This document shows, piece after piece, positions 1 to 9,204 of a stretch of DNA of 64,000 bases. The position numbers and the translations under genes were made by a program. The notes beneath the pieces were generated by a model that saw nothing but the letters and a program-made list of their open reading frames with translations, was not told the DNA's origin and searched no databases. The stretch's first letter is position 1; each line of letters begins with the position of its first letter. Origin of the DNA: Candidatus Gastranaerophilales bacterium (GTDB taxonomy: Bacteria > Cyanobacteriota > Vampirovibrionia > Gastranaerophilales > Gastranaerophilaceae). The stretch spans positions 17,970-81,969 of the forward strand of contig CALVBD010000008.1 in the NCBI GenBank assembly GCA_944325635.1, in the 5' to 3' direction.

Positions 1-1
1 G

Positions 2-250
2 ATGTGGCTTTGTGCCGTTGCACTGGCAATTTTTCCGACAATAATATCGCTTGAGACAATTACAATTGCAATAAAACTTATAGGCTCGACAACAACTGCT
101 ATCCTCGGTGCTCTGGAACCGTTAACAGCAATTTTTTTCGGTGTGCTCTTATTCCACGAACAGTTAACCCCGAGAATTATAACAGGCGTAATTCTAATTC
201 TCACAGGGGTCATTCTTATTGTTACGCGTAAGATTTCGCACAGAGGATGA
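2..250 (+). CDS. EamA/DMT-family transporter, C-terminal end (partial)
   Basis: This is the last 82 residues of a membrane transporter of the drug/metabolite (EamA) superfamily. The gene begins left of the window, so the apparent start codon at base 2 need not be the true start. Three hydrophobic segments are visible, including the family-typical stretch GALEPLTAIFFGVLLFHE near residue 37, followed by a last helix and a short basic tail (TRKISHRG). Family members export amino acids or other small metabolites across the inner membrane. The substrate cannot be judged from this fragment. Confidence 0.8.
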   Translation: MWLCAVALAIFPTIISLETITIAIKLIGSTTTAILGALEPLTAIFFGVLLFHEQLTPRIITGVILILTGVILIVTRKISHRG

Positions 251-891
251 AGTGTGGTGGCGGTTAGCATATCCAATCACCACTTGTAAGTGGGAGGGGG
301 TAAAGAACAGTTACTAAGTAAGATACTGACGCACGGAGGGAAAAAGACGTTAGCAGAAGCAAGCCAGCCTTTTTGCCTCCCTTTGCAAGGGAGGTGGCGC
401 GTTAGCGCCAGAGGGTTTTCTATAACACTATCTCACTCTTCACTTGATTACCCTCACCCGCCATTCGGGCACCCTCTTCCAGAGGGAGAGGGGAGGAAGA
501 AAGTCCTTTTTGTAAAGAAAGGTAGGGAGGGTTTTTCGTCATTGCGAGCGGCTGCGAAGCAATCCAGCCTTTTTTAAGTGAATAGTAATTGGTGAGTAGT
601 GAATGGTTCAACAAAAATTAGTCCCTTCACTCTTCACTCGTTACTCTTCATATTCCAAAAGCTGGATTCTTTCGGGCTGCGCCATCAGAATAACGTAAAA
701 ATTTTTCTTAGCGACTTAGCGCCCTAGTGTATAAGTAACTTTTTCTTACCCCTCTCCCCTACCCCCTCTCCCAGAGGGAGAGGGGTGAAAAGAACCCTCG
801 CCCAATCACGCTTCACTTAATTACACTTAACGTCCTAACATCTTAACGTCTTTTGCTCCTCAGCGCCTTAGTATCCTAGTAACTGTTCTCT
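251..891. repeat. Repeat-rich intergenic region
   Basis: No gene is supported in these 641 bases. They hold several short repeat modules: a palindromic CTCCCTTTGCAAGGGAG with GGCGC..GCGCC at 377-411, two CCCTCTCC/GGAGAGGG inverted repeats (near 470-500 and 757-786), a long dispersed copy at 538-746, and TTAACGTC/TTAGTATCC-type short repeats at 823-880. ORFs that cross it are chance readings of these repeats. Confidence 0.75.
538..746. repeat. Dispersed ~209-bp repeat, copy 1
   Basis: This stretch is nearly identical, with a few substitutions and small indels, to 31541-31750. It starts with the imperfect palindrome GTCATTGCGAG..GCAATCCAGCC and ends with AAGTAACTTTTTCT. Both copies are intergenic and in the same orientation. 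No coding potential is shared. Confidence 0.85.
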
Positions 892-1584
892 CTAAAGGTA
901 CAGCCAGAGAATTATTCTCATGTATTTTGCGATTAAGACAAGAATATAGCTGAAAATAAAGTCATAAATTATTTTTATACCACTCTGCGCCTCAATCCAG
1001 TCACCTATAAAAGTCCAGCTCATGTGTCTGCATCCGGCAAGGCATATCATATAAAGAATTCCGAGAATATGTATGGTCAATACTCCGACAAAAACAGCTT
1101 TTGCAGAGTTTTTGAAGGTATAACCTTTTTTGAGAATAAGTCCTGCAAAAAATGCAGCCGGAATGTATGCAAGAATATACCCGAAACCATATTCAAAAAT
1201 ATATCTCCAGCCGCCCCCGAGCGCAAAAACAGGCAGAAAAAACAGTCCCGTAATTATATAAAGCATTATACTTGTTATACCAAGTCTCCGTCCAAGCAGT
1301 CCTACTACAAACATAACTGCAGGAATTTGAGGAATAAATTTATAAGTGAATAAGTAGTCGCTTAACTTCGTTGGTTCCCCTGTAAAAAGCTTTAACGGAA
1401 TAATTAAATGAGTTACATCAAGCTGTAGAAAAGTCGAAATCACAAGCAGAAACGAACAAAAAATAAGAAGAACCAGACTTCCTATTCCGAGTCTTATTCC
1501 TTTGCGATTCTTTTGTTTAAGTGTTTTCGCGCCAAGTTTTTTCTTCGGCTGTTCTTCCTGTGATTGTTCTTCTTCCTGCGTCAT
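892..1584 (-). CDS. bioY: Biotin transporter BioY (S component)
   Basis: BioY is the membrane biotin-binding subunit of an energy-coupling-factor (ECF) importer. The 230-residue protein has a charged 30-residue N-terminal extension rich in E, Q and K, then about six hydrophobic helices. The BioY-type core GRRLGITSIMLY, GLFFLPVFALGGGW and the following GYILAYIPAAF lie around residues 95-145. Its start overlaps the stop of rimI by 4 bases (ATGA), so the two are translationally coupled. No EcfA/EcfT genes are in the window, so it works alone or with a shared module elsewhere. The N-terminal extension is longer than usual for the family. Confidence 0.85.
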   Translation of the reverse strand: MTQEEEQSQEEQPKKKLGAKTLKQKNRKGIRLGIGSLVLLIFCSFLLVISTFLQLDVTHLIIPLKLFTGEPTKLSDYLFTYKFIPQIPAVMFVVGLLGRRLGITSIMLYIITGLFFLPVFALGGGWRYIFEYGFGYILAYIPAAFFAGLILKKGYTFKNSAKAVFVGVLTIHILGILYMICLAGCRHMSWTFIGDWIEAQSGIKIIYDFIFSYILVLIAKYMRIILWLYL

Positions 1585-2111
1585 ATAATATTTACAACCT
1601 TTTTTAAATCTTCAAGATTTTTTTCGTATAATACCTTAAATTTATCGTAAAACATGTTTTCTGTCCACATTATTAAGGCATCTTCATTATTGTTCTGATA
1701 GTATGCTTTTCTTGTTCCAAGCGACTTGAAACCGTATTTTTCATACAAGCTGATTGCAGGGCTATTGCTCACTCTGACTTCCAGAGTAATATATTTAACC
1801 CCGTTTTTGCGGCATTCATGAATAACTGTAGCAAGGAGCGACTCTCCGACTTTTTTCCGTCTAAAATCCGGCGAGACAGCAATATTTGTTAAATGCGCTT
1901 CCTCCAAAATCCGCCACGTCCCGGCATAACCGATAAGAGTGTCCTTTTCGTCGAAAGCACAGTAATATCTCGCAAGTTCGTTTGATAATTCATTAAAAAA
2001 CGATTCTCTTGACCAGTGGTGCTCACCGTATGAGGCAGCCTCTATCCTGATAATATCGTCAATATCAGCTTGCGTCATCGGTTTAATTTTAATCGTAAAC
2101 AATTCTGCCAT
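1581..2111 (-). CDS. rimI: Ribosomal protein S18 alanine N-acetyltransferase-like GNAT
   Basis: A 176-residue GNAT acetyltransferase of the RimI type. Near the N-terminus it has MTQADIDDIIRIE; the acetyl-CoA loop appears as VSPDFRRKKVGESLL (about residues 80-95); the C-terminal part has LEVRVSNSPAISLYEKYGF (about 120-138), which is the RimI hallmark. RimI acetylates the N-terminus of S18; related GNATs can modify other substrates, so specificity is inferred. It is about 25 residues longer than usual, ending in a charged tail. A -10 box lies 6 bases before the ATG with no Shine-Dalgarno, suggesting a leaderless message shared with bioY. Confidence 0.8.
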   Translation of the reverse strand: MAELFTIKIKPMTQADIDDIIRIEAASYGEHHWSRESFFNELSNELARYYCAFDEKDTLIGYAGTWRILEEAHLTNIAVSPDFRRKKVGESLLATVIHECRKNGVKYITLEVRVSNSPAISLYEKYGFKSLGTRKAYYQNNNEDALIMWTENMFYDKFKVLYEKNLEDLKKVVNII

Positions 2112-2126
2112 AAAGCAATTCTATCA
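2112..2126 (-). promoter_or_regulatory. Leaderless promoter of rimI
   Basis: On the minus strand the order is TGA, TAGAAT, six bases, ATG. An extended -10 this close puts the transcript start at or next to the start codon. Confidence 0.6.
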
Positions 2127-2148
2127 CGATTAATCTTTCAATGCAAAG

Positions 2149-2583
2149 TTATTCAAGCCCTTTTTTTTCAAAATCGTCAGAACATTCCATCAAGAATTTT
2201 TTGAAGTTTTCGCCGAATTTTTCATCCTTCAAAACCTTTAAAATCTCTTCTCGTTTGCCTTCTGCAAGCGTTTTTTGAATTGAATACTGCCCTGATTTAG
2301 TAGAAACAGTAGTTTCTAAAACTCTGTCACTGCAATTGTTAAGATTAGAGGCTGATTTCAGATTGAATGAAACATCGCCGATTTCAATAACGGGTTTAGT
2401 ATTTCTGATAGATTCAACTATCGGCTTAAATGTACCTGTATCGGTCATTTCAAATTCAGCGCGTGCCTGAAGTTTTTTTACCAGCAAATCAATCTTATCT
2501 GCCGGTAAAATCTTATCTACTTTTGTAAATACGAGTTTATTAACTTCTTTATTCACGCTGCCGCTTCCTTCAAAATGTATCAT
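2149..2583 (-). CDS. Hypothetical protein downstream of the giant effector candidate
   Basis: A 144-residue charged, soluble protein that I do not recognise. It has no signal peptide, membrane helix or cysteine cluster. It lies 54 bases downstream of the 1735-residue gene on the same strand, so the two are probably cotranscribed. An AGAGG purine run about 13 bases before the ATG is a distant Shine-Dalgarno. A small gene directly after a large multidomain toxin-like gene is the usual place for an immunity or chaperone protein. That role is inferred from position only. Confidence 0.6.
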   Translation of the reverse strand: MIHFEGSGSVNKEVNKLVFTKVDKILPADKIDLLVKKLQARAEFEMTDTGTFKPIVESIRNTKPVIEIGDVSFNLKSASNLNNCSDRVLETTVSTKSGQYSIQKTLAEGKREEILKVLKDEKFGENFKKFLMECSDDFEKKGLE

Positions 2584-2637
2584 AAATTTATATTACCTCT
2601 TTTTTTTATTTTTAACAACCGTACAAAATATTATTTG

Positions 2638-5600
2638 CTATTTTGCCTGTTCAATCATCTCATGAATTCTTATAATATTATCAATATCTAGCATCGGGTC
2701 AACCTCGGACGGAAGAGTCGGTTTCTTCATTGGAATTCCGAGTTCCTGCATACGGGCATATTTGTAGCATTCTGTCAGGTATTTTGAATATGCTTCTTTG
2801 ATATGTTCATTGCCTTCGGCATTCATTTCTTCAACGACTTTGACCAGAGGATCTGTAATCTGTTTTATTTGCGGATTGCCGCGGCTCAGGTCTTTATTCT
2901 GAGAAATATCGTAGAAAATATGTTCACTTTCCGCAAGATCATTAATATATTTTCCGCGAATCTGAAATTCGCTTATTACACCGTTTGAGTGTTCAATATT
3001 CATCTGGCAGGTTGTGTAGCCGGATTGTTTTATTGCTTTCGCGGAGTTGAATGCGTTCTGGTATTCTGCTTCACGGCCTTTAGGCGCGTTGACGTCAGAA
3101 ACTATTTTAACATCATACCCCTGCCTTCTGCAATGGGATTGAATTTGTTTTATCTGAGCGCTTGAGAAATACGGAATTCCGCCGGCACCCTGATAGTTAT
3201 TAATTTCAAGGATTTTAAATTTTCCGCTGTCAATGCCTTGCAGCAGGGCATTGAATACCTTTGACACGCTTGCAGGCGAACAGTCATCCATAACAAGGCG
3301 TGCTCCAAAGACATCCTGCAAGGTGTTATAAACTTCGTCATAGTTATTAATCAGATTTTGTTTTTGGATATTATATTTTTCGATTAAAGCGTCAGCCATT
3401 TCCTGCGTCAAAGGTTCATCGCCCGGTTTAAGCTTTGTGGCATTGTAGGTTTCTATATCGCTGACTTCACTTATTTTTTTATCTATTCTATCAAGTTCAC
3501 GGTAGATTTTTTCATTTACTCCTTCAAAATCTTTTATACGTTTATACAATTTTGTGCCGGGAAGCGTAAATGCAAAAGAGCCGTCATAGTCGTCAATAAC
3601 CTTTTGTTTATTTTTCGCAACCATATTGAAAAGTTTTTCAGAATTACTGGAAATTGCCTGGTTTTGTTCAGGGGTATAGCGGTCAGAGAATTTTTCGTTA
3701 AAGTAAAGATTTTCCTGACTATCGACATTATTTTTATTTTTCATTTTAAACATCCAATCAGGAAGCCCGAGTTTAACGAGAAGTTCTTTGAATTCTTTAG
3801 AATATTTGCTGTAATCGCCTTCGGCCGCGACTGCAAGAAATTCTGCTTTATTATTGTAAGCATAAGAGATATGCCTATCCGGAATTCCTGCATTCCGAAA
3901 CTCATCAACATACTTACATTTGTCAAAGTCAGGAACAAATGTCCCATCTTCAGCTTTTGCTTTCACCATAACAGGAGTTCCGTCAGGATTAAATAACAGA
4001 TTTCCGTCAGCGTCCTTTGCCTGTTCTGTTTTATGAACAATTATTTCATCTATATTTATTTCTTCTTCCGTTCCGTCTTTATTGTAAACGGTAATAATAC
4101 CGCTTTTTTGTTTAATTTTAGAGTCGTTAGCATGCGCGATTTCATGTCTTATTGCATGTTTAATTGAGTCTAAATATTCTGCATTTATACTGATATTATG
4201 GCTTGGATTTTCATGGTATCCGCCGGATCTGAATACTTTATCTATATAACCCTGTTTTATAACACTCAAGTCAAGAATCGGCGGCAGTGTAGCTTTGCCC
4301 TTGCCGGCTTTTTGCCATTCAAGAAGTTCATTATAAATATAATTGAGGGAATTTGTATCATTTTCATCCGCAACAAATATTTTTACGCCAAAAGAATCAT
4401 AAATTTTCTGACAACATTCACGGGTCTCTGCCGGCAGTGTGCTTAAATATTTATCTTCATATAACTGTCTGATATGAGCAGTTTCCCTGCGGGTATAATT
4501 AAGGTTACCCTCCTGATAATAATTTTCGCGCATAAAGTTTTTCAAGGTCTCAATTTTTTTATCTTTGACATAATTTGCTATATGCAGCGGAGTTATATCA
4601 GAATTAGTTCCGACTTGAGTTTGAAAATAATTCTCAAACTCATCCGCAGACATGGTTTCATACTTTTCTGCCAGATCCTTAAATACTTTTGCCTCATCCG
4701 GATATTCTTTCTCCATATAAGAAAGGTACTGTGAAGCATTACCGTAAGAATAGGTCTCTTCTCCGCGGAATTCTTTATCTATATCTATATAAGTTTCAAG
4801 TTTTTTATAGTCTTTGAACGTAACAGTAAGACCATCGGTGTTATAATATTCTACAATTTTTGCAGTTTCGCCATGAATTTTACCTAATATATATTTATCC
4901 TTAACTTCCGATAAATCCGGCAGATACTTTTGCATCTGTTCCAAAAATTCCAGACGATTTTGAGGATCATTGATTTTCTTAATATTACGTTTAATCAGTG
5001 ATTTCAAAGCTTTGTCATCTACATCAAGCGAGGAGGTTTTCATGTCTACAATTTTTTCGTAAACCTGTGGCTGCAATTGTCTCACCAGCCCGAACATTTT
5101 CATCCCGTCTGAATTTTTAAGTATATCTTTTACCTGCGCCTGAAGCTCTGTGTTTTCTTTAGCTGTTAAGACTTTTGAAACATCTTCCAGATCGGCAGGA
5201 TTTTTATAAAGCCCTATAACTGCAAACCTGAGTTTCTTAATCTCTTCATCTGTATAAATATCACTTGTAAGAAGCTCTTTTGCTTGTACGATGGAATCTA
5301 TATCTTTGGTATCATAAATATTAAGACCGTTTTCGGCTTTCAACGATACAGCCCGCTCTAATGCAGCAACAGATTTTTTATCCTTAAATTTTCCGGCATT
5401 GTCAAGTAATGATTTTGCATCCGGCCATGGTGTATCCATTGAATTCGTGCGCTTTGGCATATCGAGAAGAATTTGTGCGGCTTTTGCCTCAGAGTGGTTT
5501 AAAAGCCAGCCAGCCGAAATGATTTTAGAAGCATTTTCGGTAGTTCCGTCAAATTCATTAATCAGCCTCCGCATTAAGTTAACGGCATCCTCTTTGTTTA

Positions 5601-7845
5601 ATGAATTATTTGCGGCAATAGATCTTACAACGTGGTTTACAAATTCATCACCATATTTTACGCGTGCTTCGTCGATAAATGCGGAAACATTCGGCAAATT
5701 CTCAGCACCGAAAAGTTGGGTATACTGTTCTATGGTAAAATCAGATACCAGCGGTTTATTATCTTTATCCCGCAGGGAAGAAAGTTTGTTTTTAAATTCT
5801 TTAATATTTAATTTATTCTCCGGAACAGGAATGTAATCCCCGACATGCGGCGGATTCTCAAGCCTTTTGGCAAACGGTGCAACTTCATCAAGTTCATCTG
5901 CCCGTATTCCGCCCTCAAGCACAGCCCCGCGTTCCGCGGATTTGTTACTTTTCACAGCTGCGGCACCGCTTTCTGAATCCGCCATAGCCTTTAATAACTG
6001 CTTTGACTCGTTTTCTGACAGTTTAAAATCTTTAAACGTATCCATTAAATATTTAACTTTGGCATCCTCTGACATAGGCGCCATAACTTTTTGCAATTTC
6101 GTACCGACAAGCGCTCCGCCAATTGACATCGCCCAATCCATTGCGGTTGCGCCGTCTTTTTGAAGCGCCATTGTCGCTGCCATATCAAGCGCAACTTCCG
6201 TTGTAACACCTGCCGTATTTGCAAGACGGGAAACCGTTTTTAAACTTTTCGCCATATCTTTTGGAATATCCGGGCTTTTTGCGGCAAGTTTCATAAAGTC
6301 ATCAAAACTCTTCCCGCTCTCTTTCATAGCTTTTGAAAGCCCTTTTACTTTAACAAAACTTCTTGCAACATCTCCAACCTTACCGACAGCGCCCCCGAGT
6401 GCCATCCAGCCGATTTGTTCAAGCGTTGATTGGCCGTAATTTTTCCAGTCATCTTTGGTCATACCGTCAGCGTCTGTTGATTTTTCAAGCAAATCCACAG
6501 GATTTGTCGCAAGCACAGCTGCAGAAGCCAATGCCAGCGACCCTCCGCCAGTAAACATTGCACCTGCCATTGCAAGAAGGGTTACTCCTGTTTGAACGTA
6601 AATTTTACCCTTCTCCTGACTCATCATGTAGTTTTGGGATAATTTTTCCAAATCCTTTTCGCCGTAAGCTTCCGCAAAACTTTTTTCGTAATCCGCACGA
6701 ATTTCCTTTATTCTGGCTTCGTTTAATTCTGCAATTTCTTCTGCGGTTGCATTTTCAGGAATTTTTGTCCCCAGAACCTGCGCCTCGAATTTATCCAGAA
6801 TATTTGACATTTCTTTTCCGATAATTTCGGCTTGTTCCTGCGTTATCGGCTGCAAACTGCCATCCTCTGCCTCACGATAAATTCCGAATTTGCCGTTGCC
6901 TTCATCTTTTATAGCAAAAGCTCCGCCTTCTTTTAGACCGTTTTTTATGGCAGGGTCATTTTCGTGCCCTTTCAAAGCTGCACTGACAACCGCTCCAGCA
7001 TCCAATCCTAAAGCTTCCGCTGTTTGTAAAATTGCTTTCTCTCCGGCGCGCGGGTCGTCTTTTGAACCTTCTATGGCTTTTGAAAGTTCAGATTTTAAAG
7101 CACCGACCATATCACTACAAGCCTGATATTTTGCGGTTAAATCCGCTTTTTCACTAACCTCGCGGATTTTTTGCGGGTCAAATTTTACACCGCGCCGCTC
7201 CTCAAAAGTTGCCTCAAAATCAACCGTAGTTCTTAGAGCTGCAACATCGACTTTTGTATCTTCTATTGCTTCTTCAACATTTGATTTTGCAAATTCAGTA
7301 TCGAAGGCCTCTTTTATAAAGAGGTTGTAAGCCTTCCCGACAACGCCATCTCTATCCATCTGAGAAAGCATATTTTCATCAGCAACCTGTGCCATATCTT
7401 CCAAAAACGCAACAGCCTGCTCTTGTTCAGGAGTCCTTGTTTCCTGTGGAATTTCGACAGGAATTCCAGCCTCTCTTAACCCTGCGCGAAATTCTACGGC
7501 CTTTGCCGCCTGACGGGTCTTTTCAGTATCAGGACTCATGGAAATTTTAAGGCGTTCATATTCATTCTGCATCCTTAAGTTTGCCTTGCGCTTCTCCTCA
7601 TCGCTCAATTCAAGCCCCATTACATCCCACAAATCTTTTTCGCCTTCTTTTTTACCGGCAGAAAAACACCTGTTAATCTCAGCCTGCAAATCCTTATCAG
7701 AAAGCTGCATAAATTCATTCATTTTCTCATTCAAAACATTCACCGGAACCGGCATAAATTTATATTCCGGCTTCTGCTTTAATTCATGATATGCCAGCTG
7801 CCGCGCCAGTTCTGCCTTTTGATGTATGTTTAAATCTTGTGACAT
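2638..7845 (-). CDS. Giant protein with HEIAH metalloprotease motif and RelA/SpoT-like C-terminal domain
   Basis: This protein has 1735 residues. Residues 1-400 are highly charged and predicted helical. A hydrophobic, Gly/Ala-rich segment near 415-455 (LLAMAGAMFTGGGSLALAS) could insert in a membrane. A long helical middle follows. The zinc-protease motif HEIAH is at about 1234-1238, after a region reminiscent of lethal-factor-like metalloproteases. From about 1430 to 1650 lies a RelA/SpoT-like nucleotidyltransferase domain: YKRIKDFEGVNEKI, DVFGARLV (about 1510), GYTTCQMNI, and SEFQIRGK..LAESEH (about 1626). In (p)ppGpp synthetases the GYxxxH motif has His; here it is Gln. No N-terminal signal peptide is seen. 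The start has TAGGAGT 12 bases upstream. The architecture suggests a polymorphic toxin or secreted effector; this is inference. Confidence 0.75.
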   Translation of the reverse strand: MSQDLNIHQKAELARQLAYHELKQKPEYKFMPVPVNVLNEKMNEFMQLSDKDLQAEINRCFSAGKKEGEKDLWDVMGLELSDEEKRKANLRMQNEYERLKISMSPDTEKTRQAAKAVEFRAGLREAGIPVEIPQETRTPEQEQAVAFLEDMAQVADENMLSQMDRDGVVGKAYNLFIKEAFDTEFAKSNVEEAIEDTKVDVAALRTTVDFEATFEERRGVKFDPQKIREVSEKADLTAKYQACSDMVGALKSELSKAIEGSKDDPRAGEKAILQTAEALGLDAGAVVSAALKGHENDPAIKNGLKEGGAFAIKDEGNGKFGIYREAEDGSLQPITQEQAEIIGKEMSNILDKFEAQVLGTKIPENATAEEIAELNEARIKEIRADYEKSFAEAYGEKDLEKLSQNYMMSQEKGKIYVQTGVTLLAMAGAMFTGGGSLALASAAVLATNPVDLLEKSTDADGMTKDDWKNYGQSTLEQIGWMALGGAVGKVGDVARSFVKVKGLSKAMKESGKSFDDFMKLAAKSPDIPKDMAKSLKTVSRLANTAGVTTEVALDMAATMALQKDGATAMDWAMSIGGALVGTKLQKVMAPMSEDAKVKYLMDTFKDFKLSENESKQLLKAMADSESGAAAVKSNKSAERGAVLEGGIRADELDEVAPFAKRLENPPHVGDYIPVPENKLNIKEFKNKLSSLRDKDNKPLVSDFTIEQYTQLFGAENLPNVSAFIDEARVKYGDEFVNHVVRSIAANNSLNKEDAVNLMRRLINEFDGTTENASKIISAGWLLNHSEAKAAQILLDMPKRTNSMDTPWPDAKSLLDNAGKFKDKKSVAALERAVSLKAENGLNIYDTKDIDSIVQAKELLTSDIYTDEEIKKLRFAVIGLYKNPADLEDVSKVLTAKENTELQAQVKDILKNSDGMKMFGLVRQLQPQVYEKIVDMKTSSLDVDDKALKSLIKRNIKKINDPQNRLEFLEQMQKYLPDLSEVKDKYILGKIHGETAKIVEYYNTDGLTVTFKDYKKLETYIDIDKEFRGEETYSYGNASQYLSYMEKEYPDEAKVFKDLAEKYETMSADEFENYFQTQVGTNSDITPLHIANYVKDKKIETLKNFMRENYYQEGNLNYTRRETAHIRQLYEDKYLSTLPAETRECCQKIYDSFGVKIFVADENDTNSLNYIYNELLEWQKAGKGKATLPPILDLSVIKQGYIDKVFRSGGYHENPSHNISINAEYLDSIKHAIRHEIAHANDSKIKQKSGIITVYNKDGTEEEINIDEIIVHKTEQAKDADGNLLFNPDGTPVMVKAKAEDGTFVPDFDKCKYVDEFRNAGIPDRHISYAYNNKAEFLAVAAEGDYSKYSKEFKELLVKLGLPDWMFKMKNKNNVDSQENLYFNEKFSDRYTPEQNQAISSNSEKLFNMVAKNKQKVIDDYDGSFAFTLPGTKLYKRIKDFEGVNEKIYRELDRIDKKISEVSDIETYNATKLKPGDEPLTQEMADALIEKYNIQKQNLINNYDEVYNTLQDVFGARLVMDDCSPASVSKVFNALLQGIDSGKFKILEINNYQGAGGIPYFSSAQIKQIQSHCRRQGYDVKIVSDVNAPKGREAEYQNAFNSAKAIKQSGYTTCQMNIEHSNGVISEFQIRGKYINDLAESEHIFYDISQNKDLSRGNPQIKQITDPLVKVVEEMNAEGNEHIKEAYSKYLTECYKYARMQELGIPMKKPTLPSEVDPMLDIDNIIRIHEMIEQAK

Positions 7846-7893
7846 GTTGTTTGAATGACTCCTACACTTCTTCTTTTATCGGCATTTTTTCTC

Positions 7894-7921
7894 TTGACTT
7901 AAATTAAAAAGTTGTTATATT
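7894..7921 (+). promoter_or_regulatory. Sigma-70-type promoter of the GGDEF gene
   Basis: TTGACT (7894-7899), a 16-base spacer, then TATATT (7916-7921). It lies in the divergent region between the giant gene and the GGDEF gene and would give a leader of about 60 bases. Confidence 0.6.
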
Positions 7922-7988
7922 AAAAAATCGTTACAAATTGATAGGGTATACACATTATGCTACACTTCTTTCTAAGAGAGGGTTTAAC

Positions 7989-8861
7989 ATGAAAAATATA
8001 ATTGTATATACAAGCAAAAAAGTTTCAAATCTGGCAGACGTTCTTGCTAAACTCGACGAAGTCAATGTAAGAATTGAAGATGCCGAAAAATTACGCGAAT
8101 ATGAAACTCTTAATCCGGCTCTTCTTGTCATAGAAGATGTTCCGAATATTAAAGATGTTCTTATGGTGACAAAATTCAAAGCACCTGTTCTTTTTATCGG
8201 CGAAACATTCAAAGGTACAACAGTACGTGCTGTCACTTACGATTTGATTAAAACACCTGTTGACAATGATGAATTACTTATCAGAGCAAAATCTCTTCTT
8301 AAAATTAAGGACTTAAGAGATAAACTTCTTCAGGTTTCAACAACCGATGAACTCACAGGGCTTCACAACAGAAAATATCTTCAGGAACGTTTGGAACAGG
8401 AAATCTCACGCGCAAAACGTTACGGAACAAAACTTTCCTGCCTCCTGTTCGACCTCGACTTCTTCAAAGTTGTAAATGATATTTACGGTTATGAATGGGG
8501 AGATGTTCTTCTACGTTCCATCGCTGATAAATTAAAACAGCTTATCAGAAAAGAAGATATTCTGACACGCTACGGGGATGAAGAATTCCTTCTAATCCTC
8601 CCGAATACATCGGAAGAAAATGCATTCCTCTTTGCGGAACGTTTCAGACGCGACATTGAACGCATGGAATTCATTCCTGCAGGAGAAGAAGAAAGACATC
8701 CGATTACTATTTCCGGCGGAATTTCGTCATATCCTTGCCTTGAAAATGTTGATGAGGATGTAAACACTATAATCCGCTATGCAGAACATGCACTATACAA
8801 TGCAAAAAAACGCGGAAAAAATAAAATCGTACAATTCTCCCAGATTAACCTCGGAGAATAG
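7989..8861 (+). CDS. Diguanylate cyclase-like protein (receiver-like + GGDEF)
   Basis: A cytoplasmic signalling protein of 290 residues. I chose the ATG at 7989 over the upstream ATG at 7938 because AAGAGAGGG precedes it at good spacing. Residues 1-105 resemble a response-regulator receiver fold (IIVYTSKK, LLVIEDVPNIKDVLM), but a clear phospho-acceptor set is not obvious. The GGDEF domain covers about 118-285 (TDELTGLHNRKYL, DLDFFKVVNDIYGYEWGD). The signature reads RYGDEEF, so the second Gly of GGDEF is Asp. The family makes cyclic di-GMP from GTP; whether this variant is active is open. Two structured tandem repeats follow the stop. Confidence 0.85.
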   Translation: MKNIIVYTSKKVSNLADVLAKLDEVNVRIEDAEKLREYETLNPALLVIEDVPNIKDVLMVTKFKAPVLFIGETFKGTTVRAVTYDLIKTPVDNDELLIRAKSLLKIKDLRDKLLQVSTTDELTGLHNRKYLQERLEQEISRAKRYGTKLSCLLFDLDFFKVVNDIYGYEWGDVLLRSIADKLKQLIRKEDILTRYGDEEFLLILPNTSEENAFLFAERFRRDIERMEFIPAGEEERHPITISGGISSYPCLENVDEDVNTIIRYAEHALYNAKKRGKNKIVQFSQINLGE

Positions 8862-8868
8862 TCGTTTT

Positions 8869-9072
8869 GGCTAAGCCGGTATCTAATAATCGGCAACACT
8901 TTTTAAAATCAAGCGAAAGCGGCTCGTAAAAAAGCCGTAAGCTATATAAAAAACAGGTGCGAAGGGAGCTTGCTCCCGAGTGCAACAAGCAGGCTAAGTC
9001 GGTATCTATATACCCGGCAGACGCCATCATAAATCGAGCTAAGGCGATTTTAAAAGAATCGTAAGCTATATA
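8869..9072 (+). repeat. Tandem structured repeats (candidate RNA), two ~80-nt copies
   Basis: Copy 1 is at 8869-8947 and copy 2 at 8992-9072. Both begin GGCTAAG(C/T)CGGTATCTA and end CGTAAGCTATATA. The last internal hairpin covaries: CGGCT..AGCCG in copy 1, CGATT..AATCG in copy 2. The opening GGCT can pair with the closing AGCT. An extra hairpin follows each copy (GGGAG..CTCCC at 8963-8976; TGGGC..GCCCA at 9077-9089). Compensatory change argues for RNA structure, though a mobile palindromic repeat is possible. The rest of 8862-9241 holds only terminators. Confidence 0.5.
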
Positions 9073-9135
9073 GAAGTGGGCTACGCCCACCCTTCCTTTC
9101 TGAACACTTACATAGTGTAAAAATCTGGTTATTTT

Positions 9136-9160
9136 AGGCAGTGGAAACACCGCCTTTTTT
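9136..9160 (+). terminator. Rho-independent terminator
   Basis: AGGCAGTG, loop GAAA, CACCGCCT (one mismatch), then six T. It lies after the GGDEF gene and the tandem repeats. Confidence 0.65.
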
Positions 9161-9204
9161 ATTATCTTCTTCATGTTAAATACTTATTTCTATAAAATCA
9201 TTAT

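Noticed and set aside
290..614. ORFs of 95 and 64 residues
   Set aside because: They lie in repeat modules shared with other intergenic sites and show no protein-like pattern.
8845..9174. 109-residue minus-strand ORF
   Set aside because: It covers the two structured repeats and the terminator; no ribosome site or homology pattern.
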